DNA of 64,000 nt from Ectocarpus siliculosus (Eukaryota; Sar; Phaeophyceae; Ectocarpales; Ectocarpaceae), in assembly GCA_000310025.1 (NCBI GenBank), contig FN649744.1:1273818-1337817 (forward strand), read 5' to 3'. Each line of letters starts with the position of its first letter. Within the stretch, counting starts at the first letter, position 1. The position numbers were made by a program, and so were the translations under genes. Below, in pieces: positions 1 through 11,288 of this stretch. Under the pieces are notes generated by a model that saw nothing but the letters and a program-made list of their open reading frames with translations, searched no databases and had not been told where the DNA came from.

Positions 1-153
1 TTTTTTTGGGTTTTGTCCCATTTTTTTTTACCCCCCCCCCCCCCCCGCTTGTATCTCTACAAAACCCGCTCGCAAACCCTGATGTGTTGCCCCCCCACCG
101 CCCCCTCCCCGCCGTGAACGAAATAACTGCTGCTGATGTCGTGGTTGTTACAG

Positions 154-2273
154 GTGATGGGGGTCACGGTCATCGGCGGTGCCTCCGGCGGCATCACCTC
201 CCTCCTCGTCAACAAGCTGCAGTGCGGGTACTGGGACACCGGGAGCGCCTTGAACGGCATCCTCACCGGCCTCGTGTCCATCACCGCCGGCTCGGGGACC
301 TACGAGCCCGAGGGCGCCTTCGTCGTGGGCGTCCTGGGCGGTGTGTTGTACTTCTTCGCGTCCAACTTGCTGCTCAGGAATCACGTGAGACATGTAATGC
401 GATGAGGGTCTGGTACACAGCCATCCCCGTTTCTCTTGTTCTTCGAGGGAGTGTATTCATTTTTCCTGAAGACGAACTGAAGACGCGACATTTACTTCCC
501 CCAAAATGAGCATTTTCAAGTATCTATTGAACGGTAACAAACACCCGCCTGTTGCCTGCTGTTCTCATTACCTTGTTTGTGCTAGGTCGAAAGGGAAAAC
601 TGCATCTAATTCAAGTATCTATTTAACGTCAACAAACACCCGTCAGCTGTTCTTATTGCGGTGTTTTTCGGGAGGTCGTAGAGATGGGAATGATCCATCT
701 TTGGTTGCACCAATCCTTTCCCTGTATATTGGCGTTGTTCTACGGGAGGTCGTAAAGGGAATGATCCGTCTATCTTTGTTTGCACCCATCCTTTCCCTAG
801 ATATTTAGGCGAGAGGAGTATTTGTTGACCGCTTTGGGATTGGGCTACTTGTTCCCACCAACGTCACGTTTCATTTGTTGTGCGAGTCAAGGTGTGCGTG
901 GACAGTAGACAAAGCATTAGCAAAGGTCTCTTGTTTGTGGCCGGCAAGAGCAGGGCGGTAGGTAGCCTGCGACGATGTCAGGCACATTAGGGGCCATGAT
1001 CATGATAATCGCCCGCGACAGGTTGGCGGCATCTCTCAGGGGTCGCCAAGGGGCATAGAAATGATTCCGCGCGTAGGCACGCCCTTCGAAGGCTCACAGG
1101 GACAACTAACTGGTCAAACCTGTGTGTCTGTGGGCCCATTGACTACAGTACAAGACCTCCCACGCCATGTCCAAGGTAGTAAGCAACCTTTGGAGCCCTC
1201 GATCTCCAATAACATACTGAGCGCCGCTCCCAACAACTCCCCCCTCCACATTCCAGTTGGACGACGTCGTAAACGCCGCCCCCGTGCACCTCTTCGGAGG
1301 CATGTGGGGCCTCGTTTCGGCGGGTCTTTTCTCGTCCAAGTTCGCCTACGCGATGGCCTACTCCGAGGACAGGTCGGACACGTGCGCCGGCATTCTGTAC
1401 GGCGGCAGCGGCGGCACTCTCGCGGCGAATATCGTCTTCTTGATGGCGGTGTTGGCCTGGGTGGGCTTGCTGACCCTCTTGCTCTTCGTGGTGACGAAGC
1501 TGACCATAGGTGAGACGGAAGAGGAAGAGAAATAAACAAAGAAACGAGAGACGAGAGGTAGAATAGCAGCAGGGAAACATGGGCTCATGTACCGCAGGTA
1601 GGTTGGGGAGCGATTTAGATGGCCCTGCTGTTGTTCGCGATGTTGTTGACAGAGGAGAACACGCCCCGATGCCACGCTACTAAATAGATGTATCCGCGGC
1701 TTTGCAGGGTCCCCCCCCCCCCCTTGCCTTGCTGAACGTGCCCGGCTATTGCCCGATGTATGTTGATCAGGACAATCTACTACGCACGAAAGGGAGCAGT
1801 GTTTCCTGCTGTTCCTGCCCCTCGTGGTGCGCTCTTGACAGTTCGCTGAGGCGGGCAGTGGGCCTCGGTGGTTTGTCAACATTTCTGCCCCCAGGATAAC
1901 ACAGTACCAACACTGAATGCAGCGGCCGTAGCATCATGACCACCACAGCAACAGGCTTGCCGAAAACGAGAGCAGACTGTCTTCCAACTTTTCACTTTCC
2001 TCTTTTTGCCCGACAACGACAGCAGCCTTCCCCCCCTCAAAGTGCCACATAGGAAGTGTCATTTCCCTTGCCACCTTTGTCTAGTCTCCTTACGCTGGGT
2101 CGCCCGGCGGCGGCGCGTTTTTCTTGCTTTTCTGGTTGTTCTTGACAGGCATCCGTGTGAGCAAGCAGCAGGAGCTGGCCGGGATGGACGACTCCAAGCA
2201 CGGCGGACAAACGTTCCCCGAACTCCTACCCCGTCGGCGGACCGTGGACAGGCCCGGCTCGTCGTTTGGGTGA
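154..2273 (+). CDS. Ammonium transporter (AMT family), 3' part of a spliced gene
   Basis: An integral plasma-membrane channel-like protein that takes up ammonium. Three exons fit: 154-384 (phase 0), 1257-1509 (ends phase 1) and 2149-2273. The first encodes hydrophobic glycine-rich helices (GGITSLLVNK, LNGILTGLVSITAG). The second starts LDDVVNAAPVHLFGGMWG, matching the AMT motif with the second pore histidine (IDDPVxAxPVHxxxGxWG), then a last membrane helix ending in LTIG. The third gives the cytosolic tail GIRVSKQQELAGMDDSKHGG, matching the AMT tail consensus G(L/I)RVS...E..G.D...HG. The N-terminal helices lie left of the window. The TGA at 2271 sits inside a good splice donor (gg/gtgagt at 2270), so the last codon choice is open. 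Certain as a family, less so at the 3' end. Confidence 0.9.
385..1256 (+). other. Intron of the ammonium transporter gene with internal duplications
   Basis: This 872-base intron starts GTGAGA and ends CCAG. It holds two degenerate direct repeats: the 'caagtatctatt..acg..aacaaacaccc' segment at about 513-553 and 608-650, and the 'cgggaggtcgta' segment at about 669-733 and 744-810. No coding signal is seen. The next intron (1510-2148) has a C-run near 1710 and nothing else recognisable. Confidence 0.6.
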
Positions 2274-3711
2274 GTTAACTCTATCAGGTGGGTAGGAGGC
2301 CGGCGGGAGTCGGGGGCCAAGGGCTCGCTCTTCGTTCCGCAAATGTGTGTTCTCAAAGCACGTACATCGGTATATTTGTTCTCGGATTTGATCAGGTTGT
2401 TCGGGCACGTTGTTATCTTCTAGATTCGACCTTAATTTGAAAGGAGCATGCCCCTCGGGTTGAATTCTGGTGCTTCTTTATGCACGAATCAACGAGTAGA
2501 GTTCCACGACCGTAACCTTGTTGTCGGCCTTGTTTTTTGCTGTTGTGTCAGCGAGATCGCGCTTCGAATGACCCACCTTCGTCATTGCCACCCACCCCGT
2601 CGGCAGGTTTCCGGATGCCAGTACTTTTAACCCGGAACACACTTGTACTTTTTTTTGTGCGTTCATCTAAAGAGAGGCACGTGTTGCATAACGTTCGCTT
2701 GTGTGTGTATCGCGTGTTTCCATCTTGATCATGTCCGCGCGCGCCGAACGAGCAGGGCAGGCGCAAGCGCAAATATCTAGAGAGAGAGATGGCAAGCAAT
2801 CCAAGTGGGCCGGGAAAACGGTGAAACCCCGTTGGACTCCTTTCGTCTATGCTTGTCGGGGCTTCAGACATCCTACCGGAAACATTCTGAACGTTTTAAC
2901 GCGGTATTGCCCACGCCGCGACGTTTTGTTTTATCTTATCTTGTAGTTGTTCTGGCGGCGGAAGGTGTCGCTGTCGCTCTAGCTGTAGATGCTGTTGATA
3001 TTTTGTAGGGGAAAGTTGTCGTTGTCGTTCGTTTTTGTCGTTCGTGGTGGGGGGTGCATTTTCGCGACTTGTTTTCAATTACGTTCATGGGTGTATGCCC
3101 AATGAGAACGTGCGACGTCGTGGTGGTAGCGGTCGTGTGCTCTTTTCGGGATGTATATTGGGTTTGAAACCTTGGACAATGGATGCGCGAACTCCGACAC
3201 ACTTTCGTTGGGTTCTTCATGCCACCGCGTGGCAAGAGTTCGTGTAGTGTTCGGTTTGGGCTGGATCATGTATTTGGCCGAGCGGCGGGAGATGCATGCG
3301 TCCTTAAAAACATTTTTGTTTGTTCGTTGGGTAGGAACAACAGATTGTGTTTGCGTGTGGTGCGTACCCTTGTCCATCTCAAGTCTGTTCGTGCGGTACC
3401 GTTCTCAGGCAAGGAGAACCCCAGCTGCTTAGCTTACACACACACACGCACGTCGTTTCATTGGTCAGCTGGTTAGTGCGGTCGATGCTACTGAAAAAGA
3501 CACACACGGACAGACACGATTAGCGTCTTTTCGTTGGTGACCTCGTTGGAACGATCGATGTGATGTTTGTGAAACTGTGGTCGAGAATATCGGGGGTGAG
3601 AGGAGTACTGTCTCGGTAAACATGGGGCGGAAGTAGACATCGGCGTTTTTGCCGGCCTGGTTGACGGGCGGGAACAAGAATAGGCCGGAGTTTTGCATGT
3701 TTTTTTCAAAC
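2274..3711. other. No gene recognised; T/G-rich spacer
   Basis: Downstream of the ammonium transporter. Open frames are short, overlap on both strands and carry no family motif. A short (CA)n run lies near 3435-3450. Nothing functional can be named. Confidence 0.5.
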
Positions 3712-4165
3712 TCAGCCGCTCGTATTGTCGCTGTTGCTCTACGAGGAACAGCGCCACTTGTTGTTTATTATTATTGTTTTTCCCTTCGCGAAGAGGTGTG
3801 CGCAGATATAGCCTGTAGAGCTCTTTGGTTGTAGCACCTCTCGCCGGAAGTGGTTCGTAAGTATCAAATGGTACTTTACGTGTGTTCGTTGTCTCTACCC
3901 CCTCCGGGTTGCCAATTGTTTATACGAGTTCAAGTGCAAGAGCGTTAGAAAAACCTTTCGCGTTGTCTTTCTTTCATCTCAGACTGCTCGTGTTGTCGTT
4001 GTCATTCTACAAGGGAATAACACCACCTGTTTCTGTTCGTAGTAGTAGTTCGCGAGGGATGTGCGCGGGTAATCAAAGAGCTGTAAGGTTGAAGCACTTT
4101 TCGCCGAAAGTCGTTCTGTTATAGTTTTCTACGTGTGTTCGTTGTTTCCCCACCGGGTTGCCGGT
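3712..4165 (+). repeat. Degenerate tandem duplication, period about 270 bases
   Basis: The stretch from 'ctcagccgctcgt' (about 3712-3908) recurs as 'ctcagactgctcgt' (about 3978-4160). The halves share 'gagctctttggttgtagcac'/'gagctgtaaggttgaagcac' and 'acgtgtgttcgttgt...ccgggttgcc'. They are clearly related but diverged. No coding potential is conserved between them. Confidence 0.6.
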
Positions 4166-6368
4166 TTCACACGCTGTGGTTGAGGTGTGGGAGAGATAGG
4201 CAAACCTCGCGCGATTATCTTTCTCTACGTAAGCCCACGCTTTTTCCCGCAAACGATTAGCGCTAGCTATATACCTTTTCTGTGTTTATATACCGTCGTG
4301 TACGTGAGTTTTTGGTCAGCCGGTCGTAGGTTGTACTCGTTGATGACGCCGTTTACACGCGCGCGACCATTACTTAAGTAGGTCGAAGCAGAATCAGACG
4401 AGGGAGAAACGTGTCTTGCGTTGCGTGTGTGTCTGGCTTGGGGTGATGTCAGAGGACAAGAGGATCTGGTGCCATTTTTGGTCGTGAGAGAGAACAGAGG
4501 CAATAATCGTAGAAGCGTTGCACACAGCAGTATTTTGTTTGCTTCGAGCATGGTTGCGCCGTGGCGAGCTTTAGAGTCAGTCCTGTGGGCGGCACCAAAG
4601 AGCATCAGCACCACATGCACGCCGACGACAGTATATTGCAACGGATATCACAACAACCTTCGACGTTGTTTTCAACGGGTCTGTGGGTCACGCGAGTCCT
4701 CAGTGCATTGCACTTGTAAATTCGCCAATGTTTTTGGCGGACACGAGGAAGTTCTACTGGCGGACACGAGGAATTTCTACTGGCGCCGGAGAAGTGATAC
4801 TGTGTTCTTTCTCGTGTGGTGTGCCGTAGTAGCATGGCGCCCGTGTGTAGAAGGCACGCTCGAATGGTTTAGGAGAGGGGTTAGGCACGATATATAGGGG
4901 GTGGGGGTATCAAACTCAAGTCGTAGTAGTGTGATTACGTGCGTGTGTTGACGACCCGTATATATAAGTACCATTGCGAATAAGAAAACGAGACGACGAA
5001 TCGTACCACTTAAACAGCAGTAGTGTCTTCTATTGTATTTTTGTGACCGGCGCCTCCAAGGTAATTACGGGCAAAATGTGGTGCCGGGGGGGGGGGACAA
5101 CAACATATTGGAGGGGAAGAACTTCTTGCTGATCTGCCGGGATAGACCAGGCAACGAACACAGTGGCGTTGCCATGTTTTGAAGTAGTCCTGGGTCTTGT
5201 CGGTGTTGGGGTGGGCATTTGTTTGTGGCTGGTGAGGTACGAGTCTGTTGTTGCAGCGCAGTTTGAACGAATACGGGGCGTGATCTTCCGAGATGGGACC
5301 AGGAAAGGGAATCAACACGCTGTTTCTTACTTCCCCACCGCGTCGTCTCTTGGTACACGCCAAGTCGACAGCAAGCCCGCCCCATACAATTGTAGTAGTT
5401 TCAGGGCATGACCCGGGGGTGTCATTTTCATGACCATCTTGTATCCTCGAACGTTTTTGGCAAGTAGTTACAGTACACGGCATCCTATGGTGTGGGGATG
5501 GGTGAGCCGTTTTGTCTTGTTTGGATGAGTAGTGTACGATAGACGCAGACGTTCTCAACCTTCCTTGGGGTGGGGCGCCTGGTAAGCACTTCTTCTTTTG
5601 AGGACCTCATGTTGTGCATCGCGTCGAGGGGTTCGGAGGGCGTGACTTAATCGAGGAGCACATAGAGATGCTATGAATGCATGCGTATGGTTTCCATGTT
5701 GTTTGTGCTTCGGTACATCTTTCGCTCGCGAGAGATATTCTATTCTGGTGCCTGGCCGCAATCCTTTTTTCACGTACGGGACTCGTCAATACATAACCGC
5801 GCACACCCGAGGGCCGCCAGGCACCCGTGGCGCGTGAAATCGACGCCTAAAGTCGCGAGGATTGACTCTATACCCCGGGGACGCGTTCCGCGCCGCGAAA
5901 CTCTTGGCAGGGAACAGGACACCCTTTTGAATCAATCGCGAGACACACACGCCATGAGCAACGCGTTGCAAAACGGAAGAGGGAGTGATAAAAAACACCG
6001 GGTTACAGCGGCAGGATCGTTGGCAATGATGCTACTATATAGGCTAAAGCGCACACACGCTCACGCATTACCCTAAAAAGTCACGGTGAGAAATCCAAAG
6101 TTCCCCCCAAGCAAATCATGACGTGATGCCAGATATTCTGCAGTTTCGACGGAAATTGGCACTACCGAACGTTGGGATGAAACGCTGCAAACCGTGAAAC
6201 ATTGGCCACGTCCTCTTGCGTCACATCCGGGAGGCAAGCCGCGAAACTTCCGAAGGGGAGCCTTGTATATATGAATATGTTCGGGTAAAACGGTTGCGTA
6301 CATGTAAATCATGTAAATGTCCACTGTTCGATTTTTTTCGGAGCATCATTCGTGGGGGGCACTTACAT
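4166..6368. other. No gene recognised
   Basis: About 2.2 kb with a small tandem repeat (ggcggacacgaggaa, about 4737-4790) and a G-run near 5088-5097. The longest open frames (about 130-180 codons) are unlike any family I know and are compositionally similar on both strands. Confidence 0.5.
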
Positions 6369-6999
6369 TATTGGAACTTCACGATGGACGTCCAAATTGG
6401 ACTTCCCAAGGAACACGTTGGACGTCACATGGGACACCATTGTAGGGCAAAAAACGTCCTATGGGACGCGCAGGACGTCCAATTTGGACGTGGGACGTCC
6501 CATGGGACACGTTGGACGTCCCACGGGCCGTTAGACGTCTAATGGGACACGTTAACGTCCAATGGCGTGGCACGCCATGGGACACGCCGTTGGATATCCC
6601 ATGAGGGTTCTCACTCGACGTCTAAAACGTTCCAAGGGACACGTTGGGGCATCCAATCGGACACGTGGGCCGTCCCATTGGACATCCGCGCCGACGGATG
6701 GCACCCCCATCACCTGCCCATTACCAATCACCTGGCAGGAAACACAGCTTCACAACTGATAGCCGCATCCCATCTAGATAATGCGTACTATTGCCTACAT
6801 CTGTTTGGCTCATGTGTGACTGGGCGCTAAATCGCGTAGGAAGTCCAGCTGGGGGTCCAAGGCATCTCATCGGTCGTATTCGTGGGACTTCAATGTCCAA
6901 AATTGAAAATTGGACATCCCAAGTGTTCCATGGGACATTTTGGAGTTCCAATGGGGTCCAATGGGACGTCTATTGGACGTCCAAAGTGAAATTCCAATA
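6369..6999. mobile_element. Foldback element rich in GGACGTCC
   Basis: The ends are inverted copies: TATTGGAAcTTCACgaTGGACG at 6369 and, on the other strand from 6999, TATTGGAAtTTCACttTGGACG. Inside are dense arrays of the palindromes GGACGTCC, CCCATGGG and GGGACACGTTGGACGT, packed mainly in the left 330 bases and the right 120 bases. There is no ORF with a recognisable transposase, so this looks non-autonomous. About 631 bases long. No clear target-site duplication was seen at the edges. Confidence 0.7.
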
Positions 7000-7009
7000 G
7001 TGCTGGTCG

Positions 7010-7480
7010 TGTGAGGACTGGGTGAGGACGTCACGTTGAGTTGTTGTCTCGTACCACCATTGATCGTCGGCTGACCATCCCCTTTCAGCCGCGAAACGCA
7101 ACTAGGAGTCGGGTTGGCCAGAACCCCTCCGTATAACGGGTATGTGTTCGAGCGATCACTCTGGGCCTACCATCATTCCTGTCATCACCTGTTGTGTTTC
7201 TGTAGAAGGTTTTGTACTTCCCCAACACTCCCCTAGACTGCGGGATGGTAGGACCCGAGGCTTTGGTCACACAAGTTGACGATGGAAGTCCTATGTAGCG
7301 CTTCGTTCAAAACAGCCTCGTCTCTTAGGAATCAGAAAGCGATGTGCCTTCGCGAAATAGGTTGAACGTTGTTTCCGATCGCGCCGGCTCCGACAGGGCG
7401 CTCACGTCAAGGCAGACGTGTGTTACTGAGGTTCTGAGCATCAACCACCAAGCGCCCTATTTAGGGCTCGAAGCACGTCT
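7010..7480. repeat. Dispersed repeat, copy 1
   Basis: Starts right after the foldback element. Shared blocks with 21816-23025 include 'ggactgggtgaggacgtcac', 'gggatggtaggacc', 'ctcgtctctt..aa.tcagaaagcgatgtg' and 'gcc.ggctccgaca'. Same order and same orientation in both copies; the second is longer because of inserted sequence. No protein family recognised. Confidence 0.65.
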
Positions 7481-7590
7481 GTCCTCTTGCTGACGTTTCG
7501 CACGTTTACCCCGTTCAACGGGCTGATGCTGTGCGACTTGGAAAATGATGCTTCAACCCCAAGCTCATACCTGGAGCTCGACATTATTTA

Positions 7591-7738
7591 GTTTGTTTTT
7601 CGTCTTCACTTCGAACCATCGTTTACGGCATTTGGGCCGTTTACTCCAACCCGTGGACACACAGAAGGGTTCCTCTCCCTGGAGCCCCTTACCCACCCTT
7701 CCTGCGGACCTTGCCTTCGATTTTCAATGCGAGATATA
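7591..7738 (-). repeat. SINE body fragment without its tRNA-like head
   Basis: This segment matches the body of the SINE at 13039-13358: 'gtcttcacttc', 'gccgtttactccaacccgtgg', 'cacacagaag', 'tcctgcgg' and 'cgattttcaatgcgaga' recur in order. The part that would hold the pol III promoter is absent, so the copy is truncated. Confidence 0.7.
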
Positions 7739-7925
7739 ATATCAGGAAAAAGAAGTGGCTCCACGAAAGTGTCTTCAGTAGATCGAGTATTAATAGTTGC
7801 TTCAATTGTTACCACATAGCGCAGGCGGCAACCTGAAACCTCCTGAAACGAGGCTCCAGAATGTACCGTCCACAACCTAACCCCTCTTCTTCATTTCTAT
7901 GTCTCGCATGCACCCCCAAGAAGGG

Positions 7926-9890
7926 CTACTCAAGCTCTTTACGTTGCCACAGCAATTCTTCTTTTGCTCTTGTCACAACTCGGAGGGAGTCCGGCCACTC
8001 GACGCCGGCCACGGGTTGGTTGAAACGCCTCCCGAACGATAGTTCTTGCAACGAGGCCGGCCACATAGTCCCGGTGATTGGATGGTCGAAAGCAGTCCCG
8101 AACGATAGCCACCGTAGAGAGTCCGGCCACACGACTTCGGCTATCGGGTGGTTGAAACTTTTCCCAAACGACAGCTGTTGAAGGGAGGCCGGCCACATAG
8201 TCTCGGCGATTGGCTGGTCGAAAGCATTCCCAAACGACAGCCGCCGTAGAGCGGGCGGCCACACGACTCCGTCGATTGTTTTATCGAAACTCTCTCCAAA
8301 CGATAGTCGCTGGAGAGAAACCGGCCACACCACATGGGCAATAGGCTGGTTGAAAGCATGCCCGAAGGATAGTTTCTGTAGAGAGGTTGGCCACGCGACT
8401 TCCGCGATGAGTTGATTGAAGTAATGCCCGAACGATAATCGCTGCAGAGAAGACGGCCACGTCACATCAGTGATTGGCTGGTTGAAAGCACGCCCAAACG
8501 ATATCTGCTGAAAGGAGGCCGGCCACACCACATCGGTGATTGGCTGGTTGAACCAATCTCCGAGCATCAATTCCCGAAGGGAGGCCGGCCACACAGTTCC
8601 GTCAATGGGCTTGTTGAACGAATCCCCGAATCTCAATTCTCGGAGGAAGGCCGGCCACACAGTTCCGGCAACGGGCTGGTTAAAACACAGCCCGAACGAT
8701 AATTTCCGCAAAGAGGATGGCCACGCGACTTCCGCGATGGCTTGGTTGAAAGAATGCCCGAAAGATAGCTCCTGCAGGGAGTCCGGCCACACCGCTTCAG
8801 CGATGGGTTGATCGAACCAATCCCCAAACGATAGCTGAGGCAAAGACCCGGGCCACACACTCCCGGCGATGGGTTGGTTGAACCGATCCCCAATCGATAG
8901 CTGGTGCAAGGAGGCCGGCCACCCCACGTCAGTGATTGGGTGGTTGAACCAAACTCCGAGCACCAATTCTCGGAGGGAAGCTGGCCACACAGTTCCGGCC
9001 ATGGGCTGGTTAAAATGCCGGAACGATAGTTTCCGTAGAGAGGCTGGCCATGCGACTTCCGCGATGGGTTGATTGTAAGAACGCCCGAAAGATAGCTCCT
9101 GTAGGGAGTCCGGCCACACCGCTTCAGCGATGGGTTGATTGAAGGTATCCCCAAACGATAGCTGCCTCAACGAGGCCGGCCACGCCGCATCAGCGATCGG
9201 CTGATTGAAACCAAATCCGAACGTAAGGGTTTGCACGGAGGCCGGCCACGCAATGCCGTCGATGCGTTGGTTGAAGCCGGCGCCGAACTGTAGCTCTTGT
9301 ATCGATCTAGGCCACAAAACGCTTTTAAAGTCGGCCCCAAACTCCATATCGCGCCCGAACCACGAACCCACTCCCACCGTGGCCCACCACATATCCAACA
9401 CCAGACGCTTGAGTTTCGGCGGCAAAGCCACTGAACCCAGTCTGAATTCGGAGGTATACGACTGCCGTAGCAGCAAGAACTCCACCCATTTCCACTGCTC
9501 GATTTCAGTTTGCGGCAGGGCTTCCATCGGAAGCACCAGTGTCAAACTAAGGGCGCGCACGGCCGGCACGCGACTCGGCAGGGAACGCTTCCACCAGTTG
9601 TTCCAGCTCTTCGACCTCAGCGGCCGTTGCTCCCCATGCGGGGCACCAGGACTCCTTAGGCTGTACGGTGTTTCAAGATCGACATTCACGTGCAAGGTTG
9701 GAATGCTGCGGCATGCCCTGCAAAATCCCAATGACACCAGTTGTAGCTCCAGCGTAGATGCATACCAACGCTTCTCCCCCCCCTCGCACACTTGGTTTAA
9801 GGCGGCGGCGAAGGCGTCGACGCACCGGCTGTTTCCTGAAAGTCGACCAAAGGTGGCCGAGTCAAGGTTTGCGTGTATTGTGATAGGGCG
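7926..9890 (-). CDS. FNIP-repeat protein (leucine-rich-like), start not found
   Basis: One long open frame. After an N-terminal region of about 200 residues come about 20 tandem repeats of 23 residues (69 bases) with consensus aeVvWPaSLqeLSFGxxFNQPI. This is the FNIP/leucine-rich-like repeat (FNQPI, W-P-x-S-L, LSFG), known from Dictyostelium and abundant in brown algae; the repeats should stack into a solenoid used for protein binding. One unit (LSFRHFNQPMAG) is a residue short. Units around 4-7 and 9-13 resemble each other as blocks, so the array grew by block duplication. The frame is open from 9890, but the first in-frame ATG is at 9527, well inside the conserved region, and no splice acceptor is obvious upstream. 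The gene may have lost its first exon or be a pseudogene. Target unknown. Confidence 0.8.
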   Translation of the reverse strand, partial: RPITIHANLDSATFGRLSGNSRCVDAFAAALNQVCEGGEKRWYASTLELQLVSLGFCRACRSIPTLHVNVDLETPYSLRSPGAPHGEQRPLRSKSWNNWWKRSLPSRVPAVRALSLTLVLPMEALPQTEIEQWKWVEFLLLRQSYTSEFRLGSVALPPKLKRLVLDMWWATVGVGSWFGRDMEFGADFKSVLWPRSIQELQFGAGFNQRIDGIAWPASVQTLTFGFGFNQPIADAAWPASLRQLSFGDTFNQPIAEAVWPDSLQELSFGRSYNQPIAEVAWPASLRKLSFRHFNQPMAGTVWPASLRELVLGVWFNHPITDVGWPASLHQLSIGDRFNQPIAGSVWPGSLPQLSFGDWFDQPIAEAVWPDSLQELSFGHSFNQAIAEVAWPSSLRKLSFGLCFNQPVAGTVWPAFLRELRFGDSFNKPIDGTVWPASLRELMLGDWFNQPITDVVWPASFQQISFGRAFNQPITDVTWPSSLQRLSFGHYFNQLIAEVAWPTSLQKLSFGHAFNQPIAHVVWPVSLQRLSFGESFDKTIDGVVWPPALRRLSFGNAFDQPIAETMWPASLQQLSFGKSFNHPIAEVVWPDSLRWLSFGTAFDHPITGTMWPASLQELSFGRRFNQPVAGVEWPDSLRVVTRAKEELLWQRKELE

Positions 9891-10217
9891 TTACGTACGT
9901 TGTAAGCACATGCAAAGACTGTCAAAAAGTATGGCGCGGTGCTTCCGACTGGCGCTTTGACAATACCCTCGGGAAAAACGGCAGCTGTACTATAAGCCCC
10001 TCATTTCCCCTCGGCGAGCGTGCCCATGCTTTGTTGGTGCAGGCGGGGGAGGACTTGGCCATACACACAGAGTGCAGGGTAGGGTGTTGTTCGTATGCCT
10101 GCAAAATAGTACAGTGACGTATCGAGCCGCACCCATTTCAGGTGATCAATGGTTTCCGCATATTCCCAGTCATGGTTGTCTCAATCGTTTTGTCGGCACG
10201 GCTAAATACCCCACTGT
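9891..10217. other. Spacer; nothing recognised
   Basis: Holds no repeat or coding signal that I can support. Upstream exons of the FNIP gene, if any, would lie here, but no convincing donor in a matching phase was found. Confidence 0.4.
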
Positions 10218-11288
10218 CGTCGGGTACATTCTTATCCGCCCCACCGGTGGGGTGGATAAGCCTTATTTACCCCACCACCTGGATCTCGCCCTACAAGACT
10301 CCAACAATACAGGACATGAACCACTGTGTTGTGGCGTTGCAATGCTATCATGGAACCCGTCGTGAACCCCAAACGGTGCAGGTCTGGCGCTACCACGGCC
10401 GCCGGGGGAAGTAACGTAGCAACGCCACTCGGTGGGGTAGATAGCCTTGCTTGCCCCACCACCTGGATAGCGATCTACGCCAGTAGGAGCGAATAATTGA
10501 TGAACACACCGCACGCAGCCGTGGCCAGCGGCTACGGGGGGCAGCAGGAACAAAACGCCCACCGCACAGCGCCAAGCAACTCGAGCGAGGACCGAACATT
10601 GCCTTCTCTTTTCTTCTTGCAGAATGGCTTCCTTCAACAGCAATTGGTGTGTACTGCTGCATCTCGCCCTACAAGAGTCCAAACGAGACGATATGCACAA
10701 GTGTGATGCCGCGTTGAGTGCTATGGCCTATGGCGTGCTATGGCCTAATCTGGACCCTTTGACTTCATGGGAGCTACAAATGCCATGGCCATGAAGGCAG
10801 CGTCACACTTGTGAATATCGTCTCGTTGGAGTTTTGTAGGGCGAGGTGCGGCAGTATACACAAAGTGTTGTTGAAGGAAGCCATTCTCCAAGAAGACGAG
10901 AGAAGGCAATGTTTGGTCCCCACTCGAGTTGTTTGGCGTTGTGCGGCGGGAGTTTTGTGGCTGTTGCCTCCCTCAGCCGCAGGCCGCAGCTGCGTGCTGT
11001 GTGTGCAGCATTACACACTCCTACCGGTGCTCGTGGGTCGATCGAACTCAGGTAGAGCGAGATCCAGGTGGTGGGGAACGCAAGGCTATCTACCCCACCG
11101 AGTGGCGTAGCTGCACTTTCCCCCCCATCGTTTGGGCTTCACGAGGGCCCCACGATAGCCCTGCAACGCTACAACACACGGGTGCGTTATTGTCCTGTGT
11201 CGGTTGGGGTCTTGTAGGGCGAGATCCAGCTGGTGGGGTAAATATGTCTAATCTACCCCGCCGGTGGGTGGATAAGCATGTACCCGAC
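10218..11288. mobile_element. Large palindromic foldback element, arms about 490 bases
   Basis: The left arm (about 10218-10711) reappears inverted as the right arm (about 10797-11288). Matching blocks, left to right: 'gtcgggtacat', 'ccccaccacctggatctcgcc', 'gttgcaatgctatc', 'gccactcggtggggtagatagcc', 'tgaagga..ccattct' and 'cacaagtgtga'. The central loop is only about 85 bases. Arms diverge by substitutions and small indels. Edges are sharp: inverted GTCGGGTACAT at both ends. No transposase is encoded, so it is a foldback or hairpin-type non-autonomous element. The phrase 'ctacaagactcc' is shared with the repeat at 39105-39740. Confidence 0.8.
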
